Shown: positions 27,675 through 35,913 of the stretch, one piece after another
Position numbering within the stretch: the stretch's first letter is position 1
How the letters are laid out: each line of letters starts with the position of its first letter
DNA from: Bradyrhizobium canariense
GTDB lineage: Bacteria; Pseudomonadota; Alphaproteobacteria; Rhizobiales; Xanthobacteraceae
Reading direction: 5' to 3'
DNA: 64,000 nucleotides
Assembly (NCBI RefSeq): GCF_018130465.1
Contig: NZ_JAFCKJ010000002.1
Span: 62,001-126,000 of the forward strand
Position numbers and translations under genes: made by a program
Notes under the pieces: generated by a model
The model's database searches: none
What the model was told of the DNA's origin: nothing
Seen by the model: the letters and a program-made list of their open reading frames with translations, nothing else

Positions 27675-28223
27675 TCACCAATAGCGGTACGGATGGTGCC
27701 AGCGATGCCAGCGGCAGACGCGGCGCGGGCCGTAATAGGTCCAGATGACCCGGCAGCGGCGCGGATGGCTGTAATAGGGATAGTAGCCGCCGTAGTAGCG
27801 ACGGTGGAAATGGCGATGGCCGTAATAGGCGGGGCGATAGCCGCCATAGCGGTGATAGCCGCCGTAATGGTGAATTCCGCCGTAGCGATAGCCGCCGCCA
27901 TGAAAGGCGGGCGCGGCGCGGAAGCCACCACCGTGGAAACCACCGCTGCGGACGCCGCCGAAATGTCCTCCGCCACCGTGGAAGCCGCCTCCGCCATGGA
28001 AGCCGCCGCCATGACCACCACCGCCATGTCCACCGCCGCCGCCGCCGTGGCGAACCTGGATCATGTCGTCGCTTGCGGCCTTCGCCGCCGGCAACGCCGT
28101 CGGATTGATTGGTGTCATCGCTTCAGCAGGACGCGTGGTCCCGGCCGACAGCATCAGCGTCGCGGCGGCCGCAATCCCGAGCAAGCGCATCGTGCTTGCT
28201 CTGAGACCCAATATCCTCAGCAT
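27675..28223 (-). CDS. Exported Gly/His/Tyr-rich protein
   Basis: The 182-residue protein has a signal peptide (hydrophobic stretch LLGIAAAATLMLSAG, likely cleavage after PAEA) and a mature part dominated by GGG, HGGG and GGYxx repeats with many histidines and tyrosines, ending in a basic Tyr/Trp/Arg-rich tail with two cysteines (RRCRVIWTYYGPRRVCRWH). Similar small envelope proteins are frequent in Bradyrhizobium; none has a known role. His-rich repeats could bind metal, which is only inference. The ATG at 28223 has AGGGAGAA eight bases upstream. Confidence 0.78.
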   Translation of the reverse strand: MLRILGLRASTMRLLGIAAAATLMLSAGTTRPAEAMTPINPTALPAAKAASDDMIQVRHGGGGGGHGGGGHGGGFHGGGGFHGGGGHFGGVRSGGFHGGGFRAAPAFHGGGYRYGGIHHYGGYHRYGGYRPAYYGHRHFHRRYYGGYYPYYSHPRRCRVIWTYYGPRRVCRWHRWHHPYRYW

Positions 28224-28375
28224 GCAATTCTCCCTGGATCTGGACAGCGGAGTTGCGACGCTCGTTCGCGCCGCGCGTCAGCGCTGTTCATTGACGGTCG
28301 CTCCCGAGATTAAATTAGGGACAGCGACGTGAATGCCTCATGAATGAACGACGTGCCCGACGTCGCGCCGCGACG

Positions 28376-28642
28376 TCACCACCACGGTCCGAAGCCAAGC
28401 ACGAACGGTGCGGGCACGCCGTAAGGATAAGGGCGATAGTAGACAGGCCGCGCGTAGTAACGCGGCTCGGAAGGTGCGAATTGGCGCACAGCGTCATGAT
28501 GGCGCCCGTGACGCCGCGCACCGATGTCTGTTGCGGACGCCGAGGCCTTTGACTTTGCGGTGTCCTGCGTCGCGGCAATGGAGACGCCGGGCGAAGCGAC
28601 GATCAGCCCGAGGGCAACCGTGACTGCGATCCATCTCGTCAT
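28376..28642 (-). CDS. Small exported Tyr/Pro-rich hypothetical protein
   Basis: This 88-residue protein is not recognised as a named family. It has a clear signal peptide (TRWIAVTVALGLIVASPGVS, cleavage near IAA), then a charged stretch with RRHGRHH, and a C-terminal aromatic/proline tail (YYARPVYYRPYPYGVPAP). The start at ATG 28642 is set by GGAGG seven bases upstream. It resembles its neighbours on both sides in being a small secreted protein of biased composition on the same strand. Confidence 0.68.
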   Translation of the reverse strand: MTRWIAVTVALGLIVASPGVSIAATQDTAKSKASASATDIGARRHGRHHDAVRQFAPSEPRYYARPVYYRPYPYGVPAPFVLGFGPWW

Positions 28643-28693
28643 GATCGACCTCCGCTGCGTCCGCATGCGCAGCTGCCGGCGGGATCGGCCAAC

Positions 28694-29008
28694 TCAGCCC
28701 CGGCGCCAGTAGCAACTCATGTGCGGCACGATCACCGTGCCGCTGGGGCGATATTCCTGCACATAGGTGGCGTTGCACTCGCGGACCGCATCGGGACCCG
28801 GGTTGTAACGCGGATAGACGCCATCCGGACTGTAATAGGGCGTGACGCGCAGGCGCGCCGGGGGCCGCTTGCGCGGCGGCGGGAGATCGTCTCGTGAGGC
28901 CGCCTGGGCCAGCCTGACCCCGGGGGCAGCGGTCTGGGCCTCCGCGCCAACGCAAAACTGCGAAAACAACCCCATGCACAGTAGCGTCAGCGCTGTTTTC
29001 GCTCGCAT
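28694..29008 (-). CDS. Small exported hypothetical protein
   Basis: The 104-residue protein has a signal peptide (residues 1-25, ending AEAQ) and a mature part with the pattern TPYYSPDGVYPRYNPGPDAV, followed by CNATYVQEYRPSGTVIVPHM and a terminal SCYWRRG. Two mature cysteines could form a disulfide. No named family is recognised; it is probably a conserved Bradyrhizobium envelope protein. The ATG at 29008 was preferred over a GTG four codons upstream because GGCGGA then serves as the ribosome site. It is the first of three same-strand genes for small exported proteins. Confidence 0.68.
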   Translation of the reverse strand: MRAKTALTLLCMGLFSQFCVGAEAQTAAPGVRLAQAASRDDLPPPRKRPPARLRVTPYYSPDGVYPRYNPGPDAVRECNATYVQEYRPSGTVIVPHMSCYWRRG

Positions 29009-29130
29009 TTTTCCGCCCACCTGAACGTCCTATTCGAGGCCCTACGCTCCCCGTTTTGACGGCGCCCGTCAACCTCGCCGCGCTTATAAAGCCGGATGCA
29101 TCGCCGCGAAACCCACGCTATGAGAACCGC

Positions 29131-29529
29131 ATGTGGACGGAATTGAAAGCGCCCTCGCTGGCCGAGATGGAAGCGATGGCGCATGAAGTGTTCGAACGCC
29201 TGCCGGCGGAGTTTCGCAGCCTCTGCGAGGGCGTGATCATCCGCGTCGACGACTTCCCGACCGAGGAAGTCCTGGACGAGATGGAATGCGAGAGCGAGTT
29301 CGACCTGCTCGGCCTGTTCCAGGGCGTCGGCCTGCCGCAGCAGAGCTTTGGCGACGTGGCGCGGCTGCCCAACATGGTCTGGCTCTATCGCCGGCCGATC
29401 CTGGATTACTGGGCCGAGCACGACGAGAGCCTCGGCCACATCGTCCGCCACGTCCTGATCCACGAGATCGGCCACCATTTCGGCCTCTCGGACGACGATA
29501 TGGCCGCGATTGAGGCTCAAGCAGACTAG
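29131..29529 (+). CDS. Zincin-like metallopeptidase family protein
   Basis: The 132-residue cytoplasmic protein carries HEIGHHFGLSDDDM at residues 111-124, the HExxHxxGxxD zinc motif of the minimal zincin family (PF06262), which is widespread in actinobacteria and alphaproteobacteria. The rest of the fold is short, with FPTEEVLDEM and VWLYRRPILDYW segments. A peptidase activity is predicted by motif only. I start at the ATG at 29131 (MWTELKAPS); an upstream ATT/TTG region is not needed by the fold. It lies 80 bases upstream of leuD on the same strand. Confidence 0.88.
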   Translation: MWTELKAPSLAEMEAMAHEVFERLPAEFRSLCEGVIIRVDDFPTEEVLDEMECESEFDLLGLFQGVGLPQQSFGDVARLPNMVWLYRRPILDYWAEHDESLGHIVRHVLIHEIGHHFGLSDDDMAAIEAQAD

Positions 29530-29609
29530 ATCTGCCGAATTCGGCCTAGGATTCGGCCCCCGATCGCGATAAATACCTGTTCCCCAGAACCACCCGGGAA
29601 AGCGCAACC

Positions 29610-30215
29610 ATGGACAAGTTCACCACGCTGGAAGGCGTCGCGGCGCCGCTGAAGATCATCAATGTCGACACCGACATGATCATTCCGAAGCAGTACCTCA
29701 AGACCATCAAGCGCACCGGCCTTGGCAAGGGGCTCTTCTCCGAGCAGCGCTACAAGGACGACGGCAGCGAGAATCCTGATTTCGTCCTCAACCAGCCCGC
29801 CTATCGCACGTCGAAGGTGCTGGTCGCCGGCGACAATTTCGGCTGCGGCTCGAGCCGCGAGCACGCGCCCTGGGCGCTGCTCGACTTCGGCATCCGCTGC
29901 GTGATCTCGACCTCGTTCGGCGACATCTTCTACAACAACTGCTTCAAGAACGGCATTCTGCCGATCCGCGTCTCGCAGGAAGACCTCGACAAGCTGTTCG
30001 ACGACGCCGAGCGCGGCGCCAACGCGACGCTGACGATCGACCTGCCGAACCAGGAGATCCGCGGTCCCGACGGCGGCAAGGTCAAGTTCGAGATCGACCC
30101 GTTCCGCAAGCACTGCCTGATCAACGGCCTCGACGACATCGGCCTGACGATGGAGAAGAAGGCCTCGATCGACACCTATGAGGAAAAGCTCAAGCGCGAA
30201 CGCGCCTGGGCCTGA
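29610..30215 (+). CDS. leuD: 3-isopropylmalate dehydratase small subunit
   Basis: LeuD is the swivelling domain partner of LeuC (201 residues). [20 protein letters not shown] at the start and [20 protein letters not shown], with the substrate-binding Ser-Arg, are diagnostic. The sequence [20 protein letters not shown] marks the C-terminus. It follows the metallopeptidase gene by 80 bases and ends in its own terminator, so it is transcribed apart from leuC. Confidence 0.98.
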   Translation: MDKFTTLEGVAAPLKIINVDTDMIIPKQYLKTIKRTGLGKGLFSEQRYKDDGSENPDFVLNQPAYRTSKVLVAGDNFGCGSSREHAPWALLDFGIRCVISTSFGDIFYNNCFKNGILPIRVSQEDLDKLFDDAERGANATLTIDLPNQEIRGPDGGKVKFEIDPFRKHCLINGLDDIGLTMEKKASIDTYEEKLKRERAWA

Positions 30216-30232
30216 TTGCAGCTTTCTGTTCG

Positions 30233-30264
30233 AGCCCCGGTGCCACCAGCGCCGGGGCTTTTTC
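30233..30264 (+). terminator. Terminator after leuD
   Basis: AGCCCCGGTGC pairs with GCGCCGGGGCT over 11 bp (one T·G) around CACCA and is followed by TTTTTC. It lies 18 bases after the leuD stop. Confidence 0.92.
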
Positions 30265-30295
30265 TTTGCCTTCGTTATCCCGTATAGCTCCACAC

Positions 30296-31081
30296 ATGCT
30301 GCCCGACATCGTCACCTTCTGGCATGGCCCGATGGACGCCCTGCGCCAGACCTGTCTGCGCTCGCAGCTGGCGGCCGGCCACAAGGTCACGGTCTACAGC
30401 TTCGACACCATTCCCGGCCTGCCCGCAGGCGTCGGCAATGCGGATGCCGAGGCAATCCTGCCGCATGCGTTCTCCGAACGATTGCGACCGCCGCAGCCGG
30501 ACGGCAGCTGGCGCGACTGGACCACGCTTCAGTTCAGCGACTTCTTCCGTATGAAGCTGATGGCGAAGGGCCTCGGCCTGTGGCTCGACGCCGACGTGCT
30601 GCTGCTGAGGCCCGTCGAGATCGATCCGGCAAAGCCCTACTTCGCGTGGGAGCGGCCCCGCCAGCTCGGCAATTCCGTAATTTACCTTCCGCCCAGACAC
30701 GGCATCGTTGCCGCCTTCGAAGAGCTGATGGAGCAGGAGGAGCTGACGCCGAACTGGCTGTCGCTGCGCCATCGCGTCACGTTTGCGATGCGCCGCCTGC
30801 GCGGCGGCTCGAACCGCCTCTCCGACATCCGCGTCGCGATCTTCGGGCCGGCGGCACTCACCGCGCTCGCGCGCCGTACCGGCGAATTGCAGAATGCGCT
30901 GCCGAAGCAGTCGTTCTACGCCGTGCACGCCGAACCGAAATTGTTCTTCGATCCCTCGAGCTATCTCGGCCTCGTCGCCAACCCCGAGATCATCGGCCTG
31001 CACATCTCGCCCAAGGGCCGCGGTGCCGAGAAGCCGATTCCGGGCAGTTTGTATGCGTGGGCGGCGGAGCGGTTTACCTAA
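30296..31081 (+). CDS. Glycosyltransferase with DxD motif (GT32-like)
   Basis: The 261-residue protein begins MLPDIVTFWHGPMDALRQTC and carries MKLMAKGLGLWLDADVLLLR, where DAD is the metal/nucleotide-sugar binding motif of the Gly_transf_sug family. The C-terminal segment YLGLVANPEIIGLHISPKG supplies a conserved histidine. It probably transfers a sugar to an envelope glycan; donor and acceptor are unknown. I start at the ATG at 30296 because an upstream TTG frame would begin right in the leuD terminator region. Confidence 0.8.
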   Translation: MLPDIVTFWHGPMDALRQTCLRSQLAAGHKVTVYSFDTIPGLPAGVGNADAEAILPHAFSERLRPPQPDGSWRDWTTLQFSDFFRMKLMAKGLGLWLDADVLLLRPVEIDPAKPYFAWERPRQLGNSVIYLPPRHGIVAAFEELMEQEELTPNWLSLRHRVTFAMRRLRGGSNRLSDIRVAIFGPAALTALARRTGELQNALPKQSFYAVHAEPKLFFDPSSYLGLVANPEIIGLHISPKGRGAEKPIPGSLYAWAAERFT

Positions 31082-31087
31082 CTCTGT

Positions 31088-31212
31088 TCTCGTGTCCCGG
31101 ACGCGGTGCGGTACGCAGTGCCGCTCCGCAGAGCCGGGACCCAGCAATGTGGTGCGATGGGTCCCGGCTCTGCGCAGCAGCGTTTCACGCTGCAGCGCGT
31201 CCGGGATACGCA
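31088..31212. repeat. Intergenic palindromic repeat, family D (copy 3)
   Basis: Starts TCTCGTGTCCCGGACGCG and ends CGCGTCCGGGATACGCA, with inner arms GCAGAGCCGGGACCCAGCA and ATGGGTCCCGGCTCTGCGC. Confidence 0.87.
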
Positions 31213-31295
31213 AGCTGTGTTTGATCCAGCGCAACGCACTCCTGCACCATTGTGCCTAGTCTCGCTCCAATTCCGCCGTTCGAATGGAGCTTCGC

Positions 31296-31715
31296 ATGAG
31301 CACCGCAAGCAGGCCTTATCCCATTGTCCAGGACCTCATCGAGTCCTTTGCGAGTTGGCTGAAGCATCGCCGCGAGCTGAACGAGATGCGGCAGCTCGAC
31401 CGCTCGGAGTTCAACCGGATCGCAGGCGATCTCAGGATTGCACCTGACGATCTCGAGGAACTGGTCCGTCACGGCCACCACGCCGCCGACGAGTTGCCGA
31501 AGATGCTGGAGCAGCTCGGCATCAACGAAGAGCGGCTGGGACAGGCGCAACCGCTGTTGCTGCGCGACATGGAGCGAGTTTGCGCGCTTTGCAGCCACAA
31601 GGCCCGATGCGATCGCGATCTGGCCGACGGCACCGCCGCGGAGAATTATCACGGCTATTGCGGCAATGCCTCGACGCTGGAGTCGCTCGATCGCGACGTT
31701 GCAGCGTCGCACTGA
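31296..31715 (+). CDS. DUF6455 family protein
   Basis: The 139-residue cytoplasmic protein has an N-terminal DUF1127-like helix (LNEMRQLDRSEFNRIAGDLR) and a C-terminal cysteine cluster CALCSHKARCDRDL, then YHGYCGNASTL, as in DUF6455. The four cysteines could bind a metal or iron-sulfur cluster; no function is established. Start ATG 31296 has GGAGC nine bases upstream; an ATG four codons earlier overlaps that ribosome site. Confidence 0.78.
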   Translation: MSTASRPYPIVQDLIESFASWLKHRRELNEMRQLDRSEFNRIAGDLRIAPDDLEELVRHGHHAADELPKMLEQLGINEERLGQAQPLLLRDMERVCALCSHKARCDRDLADGTAAENYHGYCGNASTLESLDRDVAASH

Positions 31716-31745
31716 GGCGGCGCGCCACACTTCGACAATTCCAGT

Positions 31746-32900
31746 TCAGCCCGAAGACGGAATGCCGCGCAGCACGTCCTTGAAAACGCCGGCCTGTACC
31801 TGGAACGCGCGCGGGCTGTAGTCCTGATAGTAGCCCGCGGTCACGGCGACGACGAGATCGAGCTCCGGAACAACGCGAATCGATTGTCCGCCGCGACCAA
31901 GCGCGGCCGCCCAGTGGACCTCACGCCCGTCGTGCAGGGAGCGGCCGAGCCACCAAAGATAGCCGTAAAAATAAGGTCCGGTAGCCTCCAGCCGCGGCGT
32001 CATCGAAGCGTCGATCCAGGCCTTTGACACGATCTGGCGATCGTTCCAGCGGCCACCCGCGAGCACGAGCTGGCCAATCTTCAACATGTCGCGCGGCCGC
32101 AGGCGCAATCCGCCGCCGGCGTCGGCATCTCCCTTCACGCGTCTCCACGCGAATGCGGTGATGCCCAAAGGCTCGAACAACGCCTCGCGCACAAATTCGT
32201 CGAGCGGGCGTCCGACGGCCTTGCGGACGATGGCCGACACGAGCGTGAGCGCGCCGGTGTTGTAGAAGAACTCATGCCCGGCCGGAGCCGTCACGGGAAG
32301 ACCGAGGACATAACGGCACGGGTCCGCCGCCATATGCATGCGCGCCTCGTCGTTGTTGTCGTTGCCGGTGCTCGGTGTCGCCTCCACCCACTTCAGGCCC
32401 ATCGACATGGTGAGCGCGTGCGAGAGACGGATGCGATCCTTTTCCGGTGAGCGCAAGTCGGACAGCTCGGGGAAAAAATTGAAGATCGGCTCGTCGACGC
32501 CGCGGATGAGCCCGCGGTCGATCGCGATCCCGAGCGCGAGGGAGGCGACGCTCTTTGAAACCGACTTCGTGTCGTGCAACGTGTCAGGATCGAAGCTGGC
32601 GTTTGCAACGGGGCGATCGCTGATTTCGTCGTCGCCCCTGAGGTAGCGTTCGAACACCAACCTGCCGCCGCGCGCGATCAGAAGGGCATGCACGTTGGCG
32701 TTGGCCGCAAGCCGATCGGTCACCTTACACAGCGCGGTGCGATCGATGAGCTTGTCCTCACCGACGGGGGCGACCGGCCAACCGTCGTCTCGCGCGGCGG
32801 GAACACTGCAGCCATCGGGAGGATCCGCACGGACCGGCAACGCAGAAAACGGCGCGAGCGCAGCTCCCCCGAGAAGCGAAATAAACCGACGCCGCCTCAT
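31746..32900 (-). CDS. Serine hydrolase, class C beta-lactamase-related
   Basis: The 384-residue protein has SVSKSVAS (the catalytic SxxK) and FFYNTGALTL (the YxN motif) of the beta-lactamase/DD-peptidase superfamily, in the 6-aminohexanoate dimer hydrolase and esterase branch rather than a true beta-lactamase. The N-terminus MRRRRFISLLGGAALAPF resembles a Tat signal, so it is probably exported and folded in the cytoplasm. The substrate is unknown. It is a single gene, convergent with the DUF6455 gene. Confidence 0.86.
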   Translation of the reverse strand: MRRRRFISLLGGAALAPFSALPVRADPPDGCSVPAARDDGWPVAPVGEDKLIDRTALCKVTDRLAANANVHALLIARGGRLVFERYLRGDDEISDRPVANASFDPDTLHDTKSVSKSVASLALGIAIDRGLIRGVDEPIFNFFPELSDLRSPEKDRIRLSHALTMSMGLKWVEATPSTGNDNNDEARMHMAADPCRYVLGLPVTAPAGHEFFYNTGALTLVSAIVRKAVGRPLDEFVREALFEPLGITAFAWRRVKGDADAGGGLRLRPRDMLKIGQLVLAGGRWNDRQIVSKAWIDASMTPRLEATGPYFYGYLWWLGRSLHDGREVHWAAALGRGGQSIRVVPELDLVVAVTAGYYQDYSPRAFQVQAGVFKDVLRGIPSSG

Positions 32901-33019
32901 TCGACCCGCCTGTTGCGTTGTCTGCTACAACTCGTAGCATAACAGACGATCGGGCGGATGGCTAGCAGACGATCTGAGTGCTGCGGAGTGGGCGTGCTCT
33001 GTCGCGTTACGCCGAGCCG

Positions 33020-33901
33020 TTACGCCTTTCCCATCGCAGCGATCGCATCCGCGATCTCGATCGTGCGCCGCGCCATGTCGGCGTGCAGACGTTCCACCAT
33101 GGCGCCGTCGAGGCGGATCGCACCGCGCGAGACGTTCTCTGGCAGCTCGAACGCCGCGATGATCTTTCGCGCGCGCGCGACTTCCTCTTCGGGCGGGGTG
33201 AAGATCGCGTTGCAGGCTTCGATCTGCGAGGGGTGAATCAGCGTCTTGCCGTCAAAACCGAGATCGCGGCCCTGCGCGCATTCGGTTGCGAAACCGTCGG
33301 AATTGGCGATGTCGCTGTAGGGCCCGTCGAGGATTTCGAGGCCGTGGGCGCGCGTTGCCAGGATGCAATGGGTGATCATCGGGATCATCGCGGCGCGGCC
33401 CGGCAGCATCTTGATCCGCGTCTCGCGCGAGATGTCGTTCGGGCCGAACACGAAGCCTGACAAGCGCCTCGCTGGATCGCGCCCCGCGGCCGCCAGTTCC
33501 TCCGCATGCAGCACCGCGCGCGCGGTCTCGATCATGGCCCAGACTTTTACGGTCGGCGCCGCGCCGAGCTCGGCGAGACGACGGCCGATCGTGTCGAGGT
33601 CCTCCACACTTGAAACCTTTGGAACCAGGATGCCGTCGGGCGAGGCCTTCGCCGCCATCGCGACGTCGTCGCCCCACCAGGGCGTGTCGAGGCCGTTGGT
33701 CCGGATCAGGATCTCGCGCTTGCCGAACCCTTTGGCCGCGATCGCGGCCGCGATTCCGTCGCGCGCCACCGCCTTGGCATCGGGCGCGACGGAGTCTTCC
33801 AGATCGAGGATCAGGCCATCGGCGGCGAGATTGCGCGCCTTTTCCAGCGCGCGGGGGTTGGAGCCGGGCATGAACAGATGGCTGCGGCGCGGGCGGGTCA
33901 T
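33020..33901 (-). CDS. HpcH/HpaI-family CoA-ester lyase (malyl/citramalyl-CoA lyase-like)
   Basis: The 293-residue TIM-barrel enzyme contains SHLFMPGSNPRALEKARNL, ILDLEDSVAPDAK, the acidic metal-binding MIETARAVLHAEE, and the C-terminal FDGKTLIHPSQIEACNAIF typical of CitE-like and L-malyl-CoA/beta-methylmalyl-CoA lyases. It cleaves a 3-hydroxyacyl-CoA diacid to acetyl- or propionyl-CoA and a 2-oxo acid, but which one cannot be decided from sequence. ATG 33901 has AAAGGAA upstream. It is divergent from a carbonic anhydrase gene with 112 bases between them. Confidence 0.87.
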   Translation of the reverse strand: MTRPRRSHLFMPGSNPRALEKARNLAADGLILDLEDSVAPDAKAVARDGIAAAIAAKGFGKREILIRTNGLDTPWWGDDVAMAAKASPDGILVPKVSSVEDLDTIGRRLAELGAAPTVKVWAMIETARAVLHAEELAAAGRDPARRLSGFVFGPNDISRETRIKMLPGRAAMIPMITHCILATRAHGLEILDGPYSDIANSDGFATECAQGRDLGFDGKTLIHPSQIEACNAIFTPPEEEVARARKIIAAFELPENVSRGAIRLDGAMVERLHADMARRTIEIADAIAAMGKA

Positions 33902-34013
33902 GCAAGCGTTCCTTTCCGGTTTCCTCGTCTCACTTCCGACCGAAGCCGATAGCATCTGGCCTGCCTATTCGAAAGGCTTGTTCGCCCCTGCGGTATATGA
34001 TTAGGCATAGGCC

Positions 34014-34652
34014 ATGACCACATTCCCAGAGCATTTGCTGGAAGGCTACAAGGCCTTCGCCACCCAGCGGCTGCCGACCGAGCAGACCCGCTACCGCGAG
34101 CTGTCGGTGAAGGGGCAGTTCCCCGAAGTGATGGTGATCGGCTGCTGCGATAGCCGCGTCTCGCCCGAAGTGATCTTCGACGTCGGGCCGGGCGAACTCT
34201 TCGTGGTCCGCAACATCGCCAATCTGGTGCCGGTGTATCAACCCGACGGCAACGCGCATGGCGTCTCGGCGGCGCTGGAATATGCCGTGACGGTGCTGAA
34301 GGTGAAGCACATCGTGGTGCTCGGGCACGCGCAATGCGGCGGCATCCGTGCTTTCGTCGACAAGATCGAGCCGCTCACGCCGGGCGACTTCATCGGCAAA
34401 TGGATGCAGATGTTCATCAAGCCCGGCGAGGTGGTCGAGCAGCGCGACCACGAGACCATGGCGCAATTCGTCGAGCGCATCGAGAAGGCCGCAGTGTTCC
34501 GCAGCCTGGAAAACCTGATGACCTTCCCGTTCGTGCGGAAGGCGGTCGACGCCGGCCAGATGCAGACGCACGGCGCCTATTTCGGCGTCGCGGAGGGATC
34601 GCTGTTCGTGCTGGACAAGGCGGCGAAGGAATTCAGGAACGCGCGCGACTAG
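34014..34652 (+). CDS. Beta-class carbonic anhydrase
   Basis: This 212-residue enzyme interconverts CO2 and bicarbonate in the cytoplasm. Zinc ligands are C44, H105 and C108 (GCCDSR and GHAQCGG), with the D46/R48 dyad; the conserved FVVRNIANLVP and YFGVAEGSLFVLD segments are present. Bicarbonate is needed by carboxylases such as acetyl-CoA, propionyl-CoA and pyruvate carboxylase. It is followed by a family G repeat and lies divergent to the CoA-ester lyase. Confidence 0.95.
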   Translation: MTTFPEHLLEGYKAFATQRLPTEQTRYRELSVKGQFPEVMVIGCCDSRVSPEVIFDVGPGELFVVRNIANLVPVYQPDGNAHGVSAALEYAVTVLKVKHIVVLGHAQCGGIRAFVDKIEPLTPGDFIGKWMQMFIKPGEVVEQRDHETMAQFVERIEKAAVFRSLENLMTFPFVRKAVDAGQMQTHGAYFGVAEGSLFVLDKAAKEFRNARD

Positions 34653-34661
34653 CGAGCTCTA

Positions 34662-34752
34662 GTAGGGTGGGCAAAGCGAAGCGTGCCCACCACTTCCATA
34701 GCAACTGCGGAGAGATGGCGGGCACGACGCTTCGCGTCTTTGCCCACCCTAC
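34662..34752. repeat. Intergenic palindromic repeat, family G
   Basis: A perfect 15-bp inverted repeat, GTAGGGTGGGCAAAG (34662-34676) and CTTTGCCCACCCTAC (34738-34752). Inner pairs CGAAGCGTGCCC and GGGCACGACGCTTCG nearly match. It separates the convergent carbonic anhydrase and asd genes. Confidence 0.92.
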
Positions 34753-34762
34753 GGCAGCGGAG

Positions 34763-35797
34763 CTACGCCGCCTTCTTCTTCGCGCTGATCAGCTTGCGGT
34801 TGATCAGCACTTCGGCGATCTGGATCGCGTTGAGCGCGGCGCCCTTGCGCAGATTGTCCGACACGCACCACAGCACGAGACCGTTCTCGACCGTCGCGTC
34901 CTCGCGGATGCGGCTGATATAGGTGGCGTCCTCGCCGGCCGCTTCATACGGCGTGGCGTAGCCGCCGGGCTCGTGCTTGTCGATGACGAGGCAGCCCGGC
35001 GCCTTGCGCAGGATGTCGCGCGCTTCGTCCGCGCTGATCGGATTCTCGAACTCGATGTTGACGGCCTCGGAATGGCCGACGAAGACCGGCACGCGCACGC
35101 AGGTCGCGGAGAGCTTGATCTTGGGATCAAGAATCTTCTTGGTCTCCGCCATCATCTTCCACTCTTCCTTGGTGTAGCCGTCCTCCATGAAGACGTCGAT
35201 CTGGGGGATGACGTTGAAGGCGATACGCGTGGGGAATTTTTTGTTGACCAGCTCCTGGTTGGTGTAGACGGCCTTGGTCTGCGAGAACAATTCGTCCATC
35301 GCATCCTTGCCGGCGCCCGACACCGATTGATAGGTCGAGACCACGACGCGCTTGATGATGGCCTTGTCGTGCAGCGGCTTCAGCGCGACCACGAGCTGCG
35401 CGGTTGAGCAGTTCGGGTTGGCGATGATGTTCTTCTTCTTGAAGCCCGCGGTCGCGTCCGCATTCACTTCCGGCACGATCAACGGCACGTCCGGGTCCAT
35501 GCGCCAGGCCGAGGAATTGTCGATCACGACCGTGCCGGCGGCGCCGATCTTCGGCGACCATTCCTTCGACACCTCGCCGCCCGCCGACATCAGGCAGATA
35601 TCGACGTCGGAGAAGTCGTAATGCTCGAGCGCTTTGACCTTCAGCGTGCGGTCGCCGTAGGAGACCTCGACGCCCATGCTGCGGCGTGACGCCAGGGCCA
35701 CCACCTCGTCCGCGGGGAATTTGCGCTCATCCAAAATGTTGAGCATTTCCCGTCCGACATTGCCGGTCGCGCCGACGACTGCGACTTTGTAACCCAT
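34763..35797 (-). CDS. asd: Aspartate-semialdehyde dehydrogenase
   Basis: This NADP-dependent enzyme reduces aspartyl phosphate to the semialdehyde at the branch to lysine/diaminopimelate, threonine and methionine (344 residues). It has VVGATGNVGREML, the catalytic C130 in NPNCSTAQ, and the family segments YQSVSGAGKDAMDEL and PVFVGHSEAVNIEF. Together with dapF in this window it supplies the diaminopimelate route. It is divergent from a hypothetical gene at 35914. Confidence 0.97.
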   Translation of the reverse strand: MGYKVAVVGATGNVGREMLNILDERKFPADEVVALASRRSMGVEVSYGDRTLKVKALEHYDFSDVDICLMSAGGEVSKEWSPKIGAAGTVVIDNSSAWRMDPDVPLIVPEVNADATAGFKKKNIIANPNCSTAQLVVALKPLHDKAIIKRVVVSTYQSVSGAGKDAMDELFSQTKAVYTNQELVNKKFPTRIAFNVIPQIDVFMEDGYTKEEWKMMAETKKILDPKIKLSATCVRVPVFVGHSEAVNIEFENPISADEARDILRKAPGCLVIDKHEPGGYATPYEAAGEDATYISRIREDATVENGLVLWCVSDNLRKGAALNAIQIAEVLINRKLISAKKKAA

Positions 35798-35913
35798 CGT
35801 TCACTCTCCGACGAAAAAGCTCTTTCCCGAAGCTGAGGCTTAAACAGGAAGAGCAGCGCTTCTATGCGAGAACCGGCCTCAAGACAACGTTGGACCATGC
35901 CTGAAGGCCGTGG

